Shown here piece by piece: positions 8,457-17,453 of a stretch of DNA of 64,000 nt. Under the pieces are notes generated by a model that searched no databases, was not told the origin of the DNA, and saw only the letters and a list, made by a program, of their open reading frames with translations. Origin of the DNA: JBDNFP01 sp041689775. Lineage in GTDB: Bacteria > Bacteroidota > Bacteroidia > Cytophagales > Spirosomataceae. Where the stretch lies: contig JBDNFP010000193.1 of the NCBI GenBank assembly GCA_041689775.1, positions 7,177 to 71,176 of the forward strand. The letters are read 5' to 3'. Position numbers and translations under genes: made by a program. How positions within the stretch are numbered: the first letter of the stretch is position 1; each line of letters starts with the position of its first letter.

Positions 8457-8567
8457 ACAGTTCAACTGTCCTGCACTATACCATAGGTGCAACCTTCAAA
8501 AGTAACAGAAAGGCAGCTTTCGAAATTATTAAATTCTCATTTTCAAGTAATTATACGTAGGCGTATA
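8457..8567. promoter_or_regulatory. Candidate operators for the GntR regulator
   Basis: Two dyads stand upstream of the operon. ACAGTT-C-AACTGT (8457-8469) is a perfect 13-base palindrome just upstream of the candidate -7 element, where a bound repressor would block polymerase. TATACG-TAGG-CGTATA (8552-8567) is a second perfect 6+6 dyad about 90 bases further. GATTCAAAAAA also occurs twice nearby. Which dyad the GntR protein uses cannot be told from sequence. Confidence 0.4.
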
Positions 8568-8656
8568 CTACCTGATTCAAAAAAATATTGAAAACAGGAT
8601 TCAAAAAAGATATTATTTTATCTATCAAATAGTGACGATAATTTCTCTCATCTTCC

Positions 8657-9691
8657 CTACAAAGAGGCTCTGAGTGTCAGGTAAAAGGGGTTTTCTTGGT
8701 GCTCTTTAGAGTTTTTTAAAATCAATTCCGCGGCAGTACGACCCATGGCCGTAAAATCAGTGGATATGGTTGTTATCCCATTTAAAATCAGTCTTTTAAG
8801 AGGTGTTTCGTTATAAGAAATCACCCCAACTTCACGCCCAAGTACCAGAGATTGTGCAATAATTCTATCGATAAGAATCACCAGATCATCCTCCATAATA
8901 TTGATGTAAGCGTTTCCTTTTGAAATAGTTTCGTCGCGAATGGAAGAGATAATACGATAGTCAAAGGCATAGTCACGGCAAAAGTTAATGAACCCCTCGG
9001 TAATTTCCCGGGGGGCGTAGCTATTCTCCGGAAAGATCATATTGAGTCTATTGTACTTCGCAAGAGCATCTCCGGCTTTTTCGAGAGTGGTGTAAATATC
9101 GCGCTCAAAGTTTTGGTACACGGAGCCAAATTCACCACCAATGTTGGGAATAATCTTATCCAGAATAATTAACTGATCCTTGGGTAGCGTATTAATTATT
9201 TCGTAAGCTTTTTCTTCTCCCTCGATAAAATAAGGAATGATTACGAAGTGGGTATACTCTTCTTTTCTTTGCTCGATGAGTCGTTTGAATAAACCAAAGT
9301 CGTTGTTGTAGATGTAAAAATCAATGGTAGCCTGAGTACCCAAGGTTTCTACAAAGGAGTCATAGATGATTTTTTTGTGCGGACTCAGCTTGTTAAACAA
9401 CAGGAATACTTTGAGGTGTTGAGTATAATCGGTACTCTTGATGAAGTATCCTTTGCCCGGAACCGAGCTAAGTACTCCAATACTTTTCAGATGATTGTAT
9501 CCTTTCTCGGCCGTAACCCTCGAAATATCAAATTCAAAGCTTATCTCATTGATGGAGGGCATAACATCTCCTTTTCCAATCACCCCGGCCTGTATTCCCC
9601 GAAGAATAGAGTTGCTAAGTTGCAGGTACTTTGGAGTTGCTGAATACTCATCTATTTTTATGGTGTTGAGTACTTTCTGGGTTGGATCCAT
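8657..9691 (-). CDS. GntR-type regulator with LacI-like sensor domain
   Basis: A chimeric regulator: an N-terminal GntR winged helix (ATPKYLQLSNSILRGIQAG ... MPSINEISFEFDISRVTAEKGYNHL, residues about 12-75) joined to a LacI/periplasmic-binding-protein-like ligand domain. I place the start at 9691 (MDPTQKVLN), giving 344 residues. The frame is open to 9763, but that extension would code through a 15-base inverted repeat and adds 24 unusual residues. It lies 273 bases upstream of the rhamnose operon in the same direction and probably controls it in response to rhamnose or an intermediate. The effector is inference. Confidence 0.8.
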   Translation of the reverse strand: MDPTQKVLNTIKIDEYSATPKYLQLSNSILRGIQAGVIGKGDVMPSINEISFEFDISRVTAEKGYNHLKSIGVLSSVPGKGYFIKSTDYTQHLKVFLLFNKLSPHKKIIYDSFVETLGTQATIDFYIYNNDFGLFKRLIEQRKEEYTHFVIIPYFIEGEEKAYEIINTLPKDQLIILDKIIPNIGGEFGSVYQNFERDIYTTLEKAGDALAKYNRLNMIFPENSYAPREITEGFINFCRDYAFDYRIISSIRDETISKGNAYINIMEDDLVILIDRIIAQSLVLGREVGVISYNETPLKRLILNGITTISTDFTAMGRTAAELILKNSKEHQENPFYLTLRASL

Positions 9692-9718
9692 AGGTATGAG
9701 TTTAGGAGTAAAAGGTTG

Positions 9719-9768
9719 ATGAGTTGAAAGTAGGAGATCGCTATCCCAAACTACTACTTTCAACTCAT
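9719..9768. terminator. 15-bp inverted repeat between hydrolase and GntR gene
   Basis: ATGAGTTGAAAGTAG (9719-9733) and its exact reverse complement (9754-9768) with a 20-base loop. It begins eight bases behind the stop of the M20 hydrolase. There is no long T-run, so it may be an RNA-stabilising hairpin or weak terminator rather than a classical one. Confidence 0.45.
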
Positions 9769-9775
9769 TTACTAA

Positions 9776-11221
9776 TTATTTTCGGTAGTCAAGAGCCGGC
9801 GGACGATTGCCCAACAGCGCTTTGTACTCAAATTCTGCGCCTCTTTTCTGTTTAAATTCTGCCTTTGCATCGCTCAGCGTTTTGGGGTTCTGAAACAGAT
9901 CTACGGCGGTGAGAGCGATGGTCTTGGCCGCAACCATCATACCCTTACGTCCGATACTCGTACCGCCCGTCGCTACCGCTTGCCAGCTGTGGGCGGCCGT
10001 ACCAGGCACCCAAGTGGCCGTGCGCAGGCCAACCGTCGGAACGGTCCAACTTACATCACCGACATCGGTAGAGCCCATTCCTGTACGCTCGTATTCAAAC
10101 GGCAATATTGTACTGGCGCTTTCCGGAGCGGGCGTACCACCCACGGTTCCAAACGTGGTGCCTATCTGCTTTGCAAACTGCATTTCACCGGCATCATAGG
10201 CAACCCCGCCTACTTCGGCTAGATTTTTATACATTACTTTGGCCAAAGCATCCAAGGGTAGTAACTCATACACGCCACCGATAATCTCGTGCTCCACGGT
10301 AGTACCTGTACCCAAAGCGGCACCCTCGGACGCTTTCACGATGCGAGCCCACATATCTTGAACTACATCCCGACGGGGATGGCGTACGTAGTAGTATACC
10401 TCCGAAAAGTCAGGTACTACATTGGGGGCTTTGCCACCTTGCGTAATGATGTAGTGGATACGGGCGTCCGAAGGCACGTGCTCCCGCATCATGTTTACCA
10501 TGTAATTCATGGCTTCTACTCCATCCAGAGCCGACCGGCCCCGCTCGGGCGCCGCCGCCGCGTGAGCTGCTATACCTTTAAACCGAAATTTGGCCGATAT
10601 ATTCGCCAAAGAAGAACCTGAACTTGCGCTATTGGAATCGGCAGGATGCCAGTGCAGTACGGCATCTACGTCGTTGAATAGCCCGGCCCTTACCATGTAT
10701 ACTTTACCCGAACCACCTTCTTCGGCCGGAGTACCGTAAAAACGAATCGTTCCTTTTTGCTTACTCGCTACCATCCAGTTTTTCACCGCGATAACCGCTG
10801 CGGCCGAGCCCACCCCAAACAAATGGTGCCCGCAAGCGTGGCCGGCTCCATTTTCCTGCACGACATGCCGGCTGGGCAGAGAATCTTGCGACAAACCCGG
10901 TAAGGCATCAAACTCCCCGAGGACGCCAATAACCGGCTGACCCGACCCGTAGGTAGCCACAAATGCGGTGGGTATGTCGGCTACCCCCACCTGAATGGTA
11001 AACCCTTCTTTACTCAATAACTCCTGCAATAAGGCCGAGCTTTTTTCTTCCTGGTAGCCTACCTCGGCATAATTCCAAATAGTTTTGGCCTTTTGACCGT
11101 ACATCATTTCTTTCTGATTCAGCTCCTTCATAATTCGCTCATGCGGTGTTTGGGCCCAAAGCCCTCCGCTCAGCAATATGGCCGCGGCAAGCAACAATCC
11201 TTTTCTTTTTTGCGTATACAT
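9776..11221 (-). CDS. Exported M20-family amidohydrolase (AbgB-like)
   Basis: About 481 residues with a signal peptide (MYTQKRKGLLLAAAILL ... GGLWAQ). The body matches M20/M40 peptidases of the p-aminobenzoyl-glutamate hydrolase subunit B type: metal ligands are visible in GAGHACGHHLFG, PAEEGG, VLHWHPAD and the late PGTAAHSWQ. A dimerisation domain is inserted between them. It should cleave an amide bond of an N-acyl amino acid or dipeptide outside the cytoplasm. The frame is open to 11248, but the later Met gives the better signal peptide. It is possibly co-transcribed with the downstream GntR gene, though a hairpin separates them. Confidence 0.8.
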   Translation of the reverse strand: MYTQKRKGLLLAAAILLSGGLWAQTPHERIMKELNQKEMMYGQKAKTIWNYAEVGYQEEKSSALLQELLSKEGFTIQVGVADIPTAFVATYGSGQPVIGVLGEFDALPGLSQDSLPSRHVVQENGAGHACGHHLFGVGSAAAVIAVKNWMVASKQKGTIRFYGTPAEEGGSGKVYMVRAGLFNDVDAVLHWHPADSNSASSGSSLANISAKFRFKGIAAHAAAAPERGRSALDGVEAMNYMVNMMREHVPSDARIHYIITQGGKAPNVVPDFSEVYYYVRHPRRDVVQDMWARIVKASEGAALGTGTTVEHEIIGGVYELLPLDALAKVMYKNLAEVGGVAYDAGEMQFAKQIGTTFGTVGGTPAPESASTILPFEYERTGMGSTDVGDVSWTVPTVGLRTATWVPGTAAHSWQAVATGGTSIGRKGMMVAAKTIALTAVDLFQNPKTLSDAKAEFKQKRGAEFEYKALLGNRPPALDYRK

Positions 11222-11351
11222 TCGTACAGTCCGTTTAGGTTTTATCATTCAATAATAAGGAATCTGTGTAAATTCAGGCGTTTTTTTGATGGATCATTTT
11301 TTATTTTGATCAATTCCAACGCTCTCCATACATTTTGAATCAAGGACATAG

Positions 11352-11969
11352 GTGCAAATAGCAGTAAAAGAAGTAGGAAAGAAATTTATATCGGAATGGA
11401 TATTCCGAAAGGTTAATCTTGATTTGAAAGCGGGTGAAAGCTACACCTTGGTGGGACCGAACGGTAGTGGTAAGTCAACTTTACTGCAACTGCTCATGGG
11501 TACCGTGCCGCCCACCGAAGGTACTATACAGTACTCGTTGGGCGGAAAAGAGCTGGATATTGATGAATGGTACAAGCATATGGTTTTGGCTGCTCCCTAC
11601 CTTGAATTAATTGAAGAATTCACGCTTCGTGAGTTAGTGGAGTTTCATCAAAAGTTCAAGCCCTTGAAAAATGGTTTTTCGGCCCCTGATTTTGAAGACT
11701 TCGTCCAACTTTCTCACGCCCGGAACAAAGTCATCCGCCATTTTTCATCCGGGATGAAGCAACGGGTGAAGCTCGGGCTTGCTTTTCTTTCGGACGTAGC
11801 CGTGGTACTACTCGATGAGCCTACTTCTAACCTCGACGCCAAAGGTATTCAATGGTATCTTGACCACGTAACCGGTATTTCGGCTAATCAACTGATCATA
11901 TTAGGTTCTAACCAGGAACAAGAATATGAATTTTGTAAAAATATCATATCGGTTTCCTCGTTCAAATAA
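11352..11969 (+). CDS. Stand-alone ABC transporter ATPase
   Basis: 205 residues with a complete nucleotide-binding domain: Walker A GPNGSGKST near residue 37, signature HFSSGMKQRVKLG near 131, Walker B VVLLDEPTSNLD near 152. The start is a GTG (11352); no ATG fits the domain. No permease gene is adjacent, so the membrane partner must be elsewhere or the protein acts without one. It is followed 75 bases later by the T9SS surface protein in the same direction, which may share its transcript. Substrate unknown. Confidence 0.8.
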   Translation: MQIAVKEVGKKFISEWIFRKVNLDLKAGESYTLVGPNGSGKSTLLQLLMGTVPPTEGTIQYSLGGKELDIDEWYKHMVLAAPYLELIEEFTLRELVEFHQKFKPLKNGFSAPDFEDFVQLSHARNKVIRHFSSGMKQRVKLGLAFLSDVAVVLLDEPTSNLDAKGIQWYLDHVTGISANQLIILGSNQEQEYEFCKNIISVSSFK

Positions 11970-12043
11970 CGGAGTGCATTTTTGCTTTTAGTATAGCTAA
12001 TCTGACTTTTTTTATAATTTGAAAGATATTTTACTTCGTCAGT

Positions 12044-15000
12044 ATGAATCAATTTTTACGACGTCTGAGTCTGCTCGTTTTGGTGTGGGTAGGGTATGGA
12101 GAGGCAGGAGCAGCCGACGGTCTGCGTTTTATACAAAATAAAGGACAGTGGCAACAGGATGTTCTGTTCCGCGCGGAGTTGCCCGGAGGGTTCCTTTTTT
12201 TGAAAAAACAATCGATGGTATACGTGCTGTACGATGCCCGGGAGGTATCGGCCCAGCACGCCAGTAAGCCTCTGCAAGAAGAAAGTAGCAGGGTAGTTCC
12301 ACAAGTCATCAAAGCGCACGGAGTAGAGGTGCAGTTTGCCGGAAGTAGCCCCGAAGTAAAGTTATCCCAGAGTAGTCCCGATGGTAGTTCTTACAACTAC
12401 TTTATTGGCAATGACTCCAATCGATGGGGTAGCCAGGCCGGTGGGTTTGGGGAGGTGCTTTACAAAGATCTTTACCCCGGAATTGATTTCCGGATTTACG
12501 CCTACAAGTTTACCATCAAGTATGAGTTTATTGTGCATCCCGGTGCGGATGCCTCCCGTATCCGACTCAACTACGAAGGAGCGGCGGGCCTACAACTCAA
12601 CAAATCGGGGCAAGTAGTAATTGAAACTAGCGTGGGACCTTTCAAGGAAGCCAAACCCTACTCTTTCCAAGAAATAGAGCAACGAACCCGCGAGATTGCC
12701 TCCAATTTTGTTCTGAAAGATAATCAGATCGAATTCGCCCTCCCCAACGACTATGACCATACCCAATCGCTGACCATTGATCCGGAGCTAATTTTCTCTA
12801 CCTTTTCCGGGGCGCAGTCAGACAACTGGGGCCACACGGCTACCTACGATAACCAGGGGAATCTCTACTCGGGAGGAACGGTCTTCGGGGCTAATTTCCC
12901 CGTTTCGATTGGGGCTTTTCAGGTAAATTTTGGCGGTTTTGTTGATACCGCTCTTATGAAATTCAGTCCCGATGGGGCACGACTACTCTACGCTACCTTC
13001 GTAGGAGGAAGCGCCACCGATATTCCCAATAGTTTGGTCACCAACAGCAAAGGTGAGCTGTTTGTGTACGGTACCACGGCATCAACCAACTTTGCTACGA
13101 CGGGCAATGCTTTCCAGACCACGTTTGGTGGTGGGGCCAGTATTACTCCCATTGATGGGCTGGGTTTGGCCAACGGAAGTGATATTTTTGTACTTCGTAT
13201 TAGCCCCAATGGGCAGCAATTATTGGGGTCGACGTACCTGGGAGGAAGTGGCAACGATGGGCTAAGCAGTGTTTCGAACATTCAGATTCGAAACTACGGC
13301 GATACCTTCCGTGGGGAAATCGTGTTGGATAAGAACGAAAATGTACTGATTGTTTCTTCAACCAACTCCACCAATTTTCCCTTAAAGAATGCTTTTCAAA
13401 CAACCTTGTCTGGAAGACAGGATGCGGTTATTTCCCGGTTTTCTTCTGATTTATCAACGCTCCAATGGAGTACCTACTTTGGGGGTGGAGATTTTGACGC
13501 TGCTTTTTCCATCAAGCCTTCTACCAATGGAGAGGATGTTTATATTACCGGACTAACCAAAAGTAATAACCTGCCGATCAAAGGAGGTACTTTCAAAGAC
13601 CGACTAGGGGGTGCCGAAGATGCTTACGTGGCCCGTTTTAAGAACGATCAGTTTGTGCAGGTGAGCTACCTGGGTACCGACGCCGCCGATGGTGCTTACC
13701 TTCTCGACCTGGATCCATCCGGCAACGTGCACGTATTTGGGGTAACCCGCGGAGCCTATCCCGTTTCGCAGGGAGTGTACAGCGACGCCAACAGCGGGCA
13801 GTTTATTCATGCCCTGGACCCTACACTATCCCGAACCATTTTCTCTACCGTCATTGGCTCCAAGCGCGGAGTACCTGACATCTCCCCTACGGCCTTGCTG
13901 GTCAATGAGTGCGGTAATATTTACATCGCTGGTTGGGGTGGAACAGTCAATGAACGTACTGCCTACAACACCCAAAGTAGTACGAACGGCATGACCGTTA
14001 CCGACGATGCCATCAGACGTACTACCAACGGAAATAATTTCTACCTCGCGATCCTGGAAGCCGGAGCCAAGTCCATGCTGTACGCTACTTACTTTGGTAG
14101 CGTAAGCCCCGCCAACCCGCTCGAAGACCGCGGTGACCACGTGGACGGAGGTACCAGTCGCTTTGATAAAAACGGCGTAGTATATCACGCCACCTGCGCC
14201 TGCGGCGGCACGCGCTTTCCCACTAGCCCCACGGCCTGGTCGCGAACTAACAACAGCGATAACTGTAACAATGCCGCCTTCAAACTTGATATTGACCGCC
14301 TTAGAGCCGATTTTGATGTGTACGATGGAACAGTAAAAGGAGTAGTGCAGGGTTGCGCTCCGTTGAATCTAACTTTTGTAAATACCAGTGAAGGTGGGGT
14401 CGATTATATTTGGGAGATAGACGGCGGCGGGTTTTCGCGGGAGGCTAACCAAAGCAATTATAACTTCACCAAGGCCGGAAACTATACCGTTACCCTGCGA
14501 GCATTTAACCGCCTCACCTGCAAGAAAGTCGATATCGCTACGAAACAGATTAAGGTGACGAACCTTAATGTCGTGGCGGCCGGAGATACTACCGTTTGCC
14601 ACGGAGTGCCCGTTCCGCTGCTGGTGCAAGGAGGAAAAGAGCATACCTGGTCCCCCGCCGAGGGACTGGATAACCCTAAAAGCACGAATCCAATTGCCCG
14701 GATTGATAAAACTACCGAGTATAAAGTTGAGGTAAAAGATGAGGCAGGCTGCGTAGTGACCAAAACCGTAAAGGTTACCGTGGATGATAGCAAACCGGAT
14801 TTCCTAGCCAGTAAGGATACCACTATTTGTCCCGGACAAACCGTAGTACTCACTAGTGCCGGTTCGGCGGTAAGCTACATCTGGACCGCCGACCCCAGCC
14901 TCAGCGATACCACCGGAACGAGGGTATCAGCAACGCCAACCCAAACGACTACCTACACCGTAAAAGGGCAATACGACGATGGTTGTACGCCTACCGAAAC

Positions 15001-15739
15001 GATGACCATCACCGTTGATAACAACAAACCCGACTTTACCGTCAGCCCCGGGCTACTGGTCTGCGCGGGTCAAAAAGTAGACATGCAGGCATTCGGAAGT
15101 GCTGCCCAATTTATCTGGAAGGGAGATAGCTCCCTGAATGCAACGATTGGAACCGTGATAACGGCCTTCCCCAGCCAAACTACCACCTATACCGTGCAGG
15201 CCAAATATGCCGATGGTTGTAAACCCGAAAAGCAGATTATCGTGCAGGTAGACCGGACCTACGAGCCTCTGTTTGAGATTATCCAGTCGGGAGAGGCCTG
15301 TAACGAACCTGTAAAGTATGAGTTTCAGAACCTGACCAAAAATGCGGCCCGCTACGAATGGAATGTAGGGAATGGAGCTAGGCTTACCAGTAATAATGTA
15401 AGCGATAAAGTTTACGATACCCCGGGAGAATACGCTGTTACATTGACCGCCTACAATCAGGCGGGCTGTGCACTATCGGTATCCCGGTTACTCAGCGCCG
15501 CGCCGCCGTTGGTACTTCCTAATGTTATTACCCCCAACGGCGACGGTAAGAATGATACCTTCGTGGTGCCGGTACAAAACTCCTCGCTACAAATTTATAA
15601 TCGCTGGGGTAAAGAAGTACTTAACTCCCCTGACTACCAGAACAACTGGGGTAAGGGCGTCGGTAATGGTACTTATTTCTATGAAATAGCAACCCGGCGG
15701 GGCAATCGCTGCAAAGGGTGGGTACAAGTATTGGAGTAA
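12044..15739 (+). CDS. Large T9SS-secreted surface protein with gliding-type C-terminus
   Basis: 1231 residues. After a signal peptide (residues 1-24) comes an N-terminal domain opening RFIQNKGQWQQDVLFRAELP, then SBBP-type beta-propeller repeats (about 250-700; many STFSG, ATFVGG, STYLGGS and ATYFGS motifs). A PKD-like domain with GNYTVTLRAFN follows near 810, then three Ig-like repeats with TTTYTV and a second PKD-like unit. The end, PNVITPNGDGKNDTF through YNRWGKEV to GTYFYEI, is the gliding motility-associated C-terminal (CHU_C, type B) signal for T9SS export. It is likely a cell-surface adhesin-like or matrix protein and a client of SprA encoded at 45-52 kb. Confidence 0.88.
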   Translation: MNQFLRRLSLLVLVWVGYGEAGAADGLRFIQNKGQWQQDVLFRAELPGGFLFLKKQSMVYVLYDAREVSAQHASKPLQEESSRVVPQVIKAHGVEVQFAGSSPEVKLSQSSPDGSSYNYFIGNDSNRWGSQAGGFGEVLYKDLYPGIDFRIYAYKFTIKYEFIVHPGADASRIRLNYEGAAGLQLNKSGQVVIETSVGPFKEAKPYSFQEIEQRTREIASNFVLKDNQIEFALPNDYDHTQSLTIDPELIFSTFSGAQSDNWGHTATYDNQGNLYSGGTVFGANFPVSIGAFQVNFGGFVDTALMKFSPDGARLLYATFVGGSATDIPNSLVTNSKGELFVYGTTASTNFATTGNAFQTTFGGGASITPIDGLGLANGSDIFVLRISPNGQQLLGSTYLGGSGNDGLSSVSNIQIRNYGDTFRGEIVLDKNENVLIVSSTNSTNFPLKNAFQTTLSGRQDAVISRFSSDLSTLQWSTYFGGGDFDAAFSIKPSTNGEDVYITGLTKSNNLPIKGGTFKDRLGGAEDAYVARFKNDQFVQVSYLGTDAADGAYLLDLDPSGNVHVFGVTRGAYPVSQGVYSDANSGQFIHALDPTLSRTIFSTVIGSKRGVPDISPTALLVNECGNIYIAGWGGTVNERTAYNTQSSTNGMTVTDDAIRRTTNGNNFYLAILEAGAKSMLYATYFGSVSPANPLEDRGDHVDGGTSRFDKNGVVYHATCACGGTRFPTSPTAWSRTNNSDNCNNAAFKLDIDRLRADFDVYDGTVKGVVQGCAPLNLTFVNTSEGGVDYIWEIDGGGFSREANQSNYNFTKAGNYTVTLRAFNRLTCKKVDIATKQIKVTNLNVVAAGDTTVCHGVPVPLLVQGGKEHTWSPAEGLDNPKSTNPIARIDKTTEYKVEVKDEAGCVVTKTVKVTVDDSKPDFLASKDTTICPGQTVVLTSAGSAVSYIWTADPSLSDTTGTRVSATPTQTTTYTVKGQYDDGCTPTETMTITVDNNKPDFTVSPGLLVCAGQKVDMQAFGSAAQFIWKGDSSLNATIGTVITAFPSQTTTYTVQAKYADGCKPEKQIIVQVDRTYEPLFEIIQSGEACNEPVKYEFQNLTKNAARYEWNVGNGARLTSNNVSDKVYDTPGEYAVTLTAYNQAGCALSVSRLLSAAPPLVLPNVITPNGDGKNDTFVVPVQNSSLQIYNRWGKEVLNSPDYQNNWGKGVGNGTYFYEIATRRGNRCKGWVQVLE

Positions 15740-15744
15740 AAAAT

Positions 15745-16404
15745 CTAAATGGCCAGGTATGCTTTCCAATCGTCGAGCCTAAGTACCTCGGTTCGGGGAT
15801 AGGCTTTGCCGTTTTTCAAAAAGTACAGATCATCGCTCATTTCCCATACTTCCTCCCATCGCTGGTCGGAAATAAGAAACCCTTTGCGAGGTAGTTGTCC
15901 CCGGATCAATTCCTTTATTTTTTCGATACTTCTCGGGTCAAGCGCGGCGAATGGCTCATCCATGAAGGTAAATCTAGAAGCACTCATTACCCCCAAATAC
16001 ACTTCTATCAGTCTTTTTTTACCCGTAGATGATTCATGTAGTTTCTGATTTATGATGGGAGAGCAGTCGGGAAAATGATGGACAAATTCATCCCAAAGCA
16101 CCCCATGCAGTTGAAATAACCAATCAACCCGAAAGTGGTTGGGTAAAAATTGGCGTTGCGGTACCATGAAAATAAGTCCATGTACCTTATAGGGGCTGGC
16201 GCAATACTTTCCATTGAGTCGAACCGATTTACAATCGGCTGTTTGCGCTCCGAAAATAACTTTCAAAAGGCTGGATTTACCAGAACCATTGCGGCCAAGT
16301 AAACCCACAATTCTACCTACTTCGCATTTGAGGTATACGTCACCGAGAATGCGTCGGTTTTCGTAGGATAGCTGAATGCTATCGGCTTCCAAGGTGTATC
16401 CCAT
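15745..16404 (-). CDS. Small ABC ATPase with degenerate signature motif
   Basis: 219 residues. Walker A GLLGRNGSGKSSLLK (near 33) and Walker B FTFMDEPFAALDP (near 147) are normal. The LSGGQ-type signature is replaced by SSTGKKRLIEVYLG near 125, keeping only a central Gly and basic residues. A switch His is not obvious; ISDQRWEEV occupies its place. The start region overlaps the upstream 110-residue membrane-protein gene by 26 bases, so the two are coupled. It ends five bases from the convergent T9SS gene. Either a divergent exporter ATPase or a regulatory ABC protein. Confidence 0.7.
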   Translation of the reverse strand: MGYTLEADSIQLSYENRRILGDVYLKCEVGRIVGLLGRNGSGKSSLLKVIFGAQTADCKSVRLNGKYCASPYKVHGLIFMVPQRQFLPNHFRVDWLFQLHGVLWDEFVHHFPDCSPIINQKLHESSTGKKRLIEVYLGVMSASRFTFMDEPFAALDPRSIEKIKELIRGQLPRKGFLISDQRWEEVWEMSDDLYFLKNGKAYPRTEVLRLDDWKAYLAI

Positions 16405-16711
16405 AGACGATCAAAAACCAGACAAAAAGATCAATAATGAGTAGAGTTATGCTCAAAAACCGGACACTTAGGCCAAAATTTTGATAGAAAACCATTTCAT
16501 GCCTGTAATAAACCGTAAGCCAATAGATGTAGCCGATTGAGGTGAGCACTTTATACCAGATTAGTCCTGCCGCAAAGCCTCCTTCGGTCACCTGAAAATA
16601 AAATACCGGGCATCCTACCAAAAAGGTGGTCAAGCCATGCGAACGAACATATCGTACCGTCAACCGCAACTTCTGTTGCTTCGCTTTCGTTATGCTACCG
16701 AGAGAATTCAA
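16379..16711 (-). CDS. 110-residue membrane protein coupled to ABC ATPase
   Basis: A basic N-terminus (KAKQQKLRLTVRYVRSHG) followed by about three hydrophobic segments: LTTFLVGCPVFYFQV, GLIWYKVLTSIGYIYWLTVYY and SITLLIIDLFVWFLIVYGI. It overlaps the following ABC ATPase gene by 26 bases, so it is probably its membrane partner, though far smaller than a usual permease. Family not recognised. The gene starts 218 bases from the divergent DUF4920 gene. Confidence 0.55.
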   Translation of the reverse strand: MNSLGSITKAKQQKLRLTVRYVRSHGLTTFLVGCPVFYFQVTEGGFAAGLIWYKVLTSIGYIYWLTVYYRHEMVFYQNFGLSVRFLSITLLIIDLFVWFLIVYGIHLGSR

Positions 16712-16929
16712 ATGTATTTAAGTAGGGTTGGAGAATTGACTAACTCGCTTATAGCTAACATGATTAAGTAAATCTATCTAAATCGGACTGAGATCCCTCA
16801 AAGTGCTTTTGTATTTAACTTAATTTAACAAATTGCTTTCTCTTAGGTCGGGGCACTCCTGGGAGCTGTTACTTTTTTACAACTGTATTTATCATTCACC
16901 TTTATGTTTCCAAACAAAACTTTAAAACT

Positions 16930-17373
16930 ATGAAAAATCTACTCACCTTGCTTTTCTGCTTGACGTTAGTATTCCAGGCAAACGCTCAGGATAATTTTGG
17001 AAAAAAGATCACCGATAAGTCGACCATCTCGGTCGCCAAATTATCTAACGAAATGGGAACAAAGCCAAGCATGAGCGCCAAAGTAAGTGCTACCGTAGCA
17101 GAAGTATGCCAGGCCAAAGGTTGCTGGATGACCGTGAAGCTTGACAACGGCGAAACCATGCGCGTAACTTTTAAGGATTATGGCTTTTTTGTACCGAAGG
17201 ATATTGCCGGTAAGACGGTAGTTTTCGAAGGCCTTGCCCAAAAGAAGGTAACTCCCGTTTCGGAGCTTCGTCACTACGCCGAAGACGCCGGTCAGAGTAA
17301 GGAAGAAGTTGCCAAAATTACGGATCCTAAGAACGAACTTGCTTTTGTAGCCGAGGGAGTTATTGTAAAATAA
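16930..17373 (+). CDS. DUF4920 domain exported protein
   Basis: 147 residues with a signal peptide cleaved after FQANAQ (about residue 20). The core has the family's VCQAKGCWMTVKL motif near residue 60, with two cysteines that could bind metal or form a disulfide, followed by MRVTFKDYGFFVP. DUF4920 proteins are small periplasmic OB-fold-like proteins of Bacteroidota with no assigned reaction. It is a single gene with its own terminator. The C-terminal AFVAEGVIVK is usual for the family. Confidence 0.8.
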   Translation: MKNLLTLLFCLTLVFQANAQDNFGKKITDKSTISVAKLSNEMGTKPSMSAKVSATVAEVCQAKGCWMTVKLDNGETMRVTFKDYGFFVPKDIAGKTVVFEGLAQKKVTPVSELRHYAEDAGQSKEEVAKITDPKNELAFVAEGVIVK

Positions 17374-17393
17374 CTTTCGGTAATGCATTCACA

Positions 17394-17434
17394 AACAAAG
17401 AGCCCGGCTTATCGAAAGCCGGGCTCTTTGTTTT
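17394..17434 (+). terminator. Rho-independent terminator after DUF4920 gene
   Basis: AACAAAGAGCCCGGCTT (17394-17410) pairs perfectly with AAGCCGGGCTCTTTGTT, loop ATCGA, ending in TTTT. The A-run on the left lets it also end the convergent aldo/keto reductase transcript. Confidence 0.9.
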
Positions 17435-17453
17435 AGTAGGTTAAGAAACGTAA

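Noticed and set aside
9692..9763. Upstream extension of the GntR gene
   Set aside because: Would code through the 15-base inverted repeat and adds residues unlike the family.
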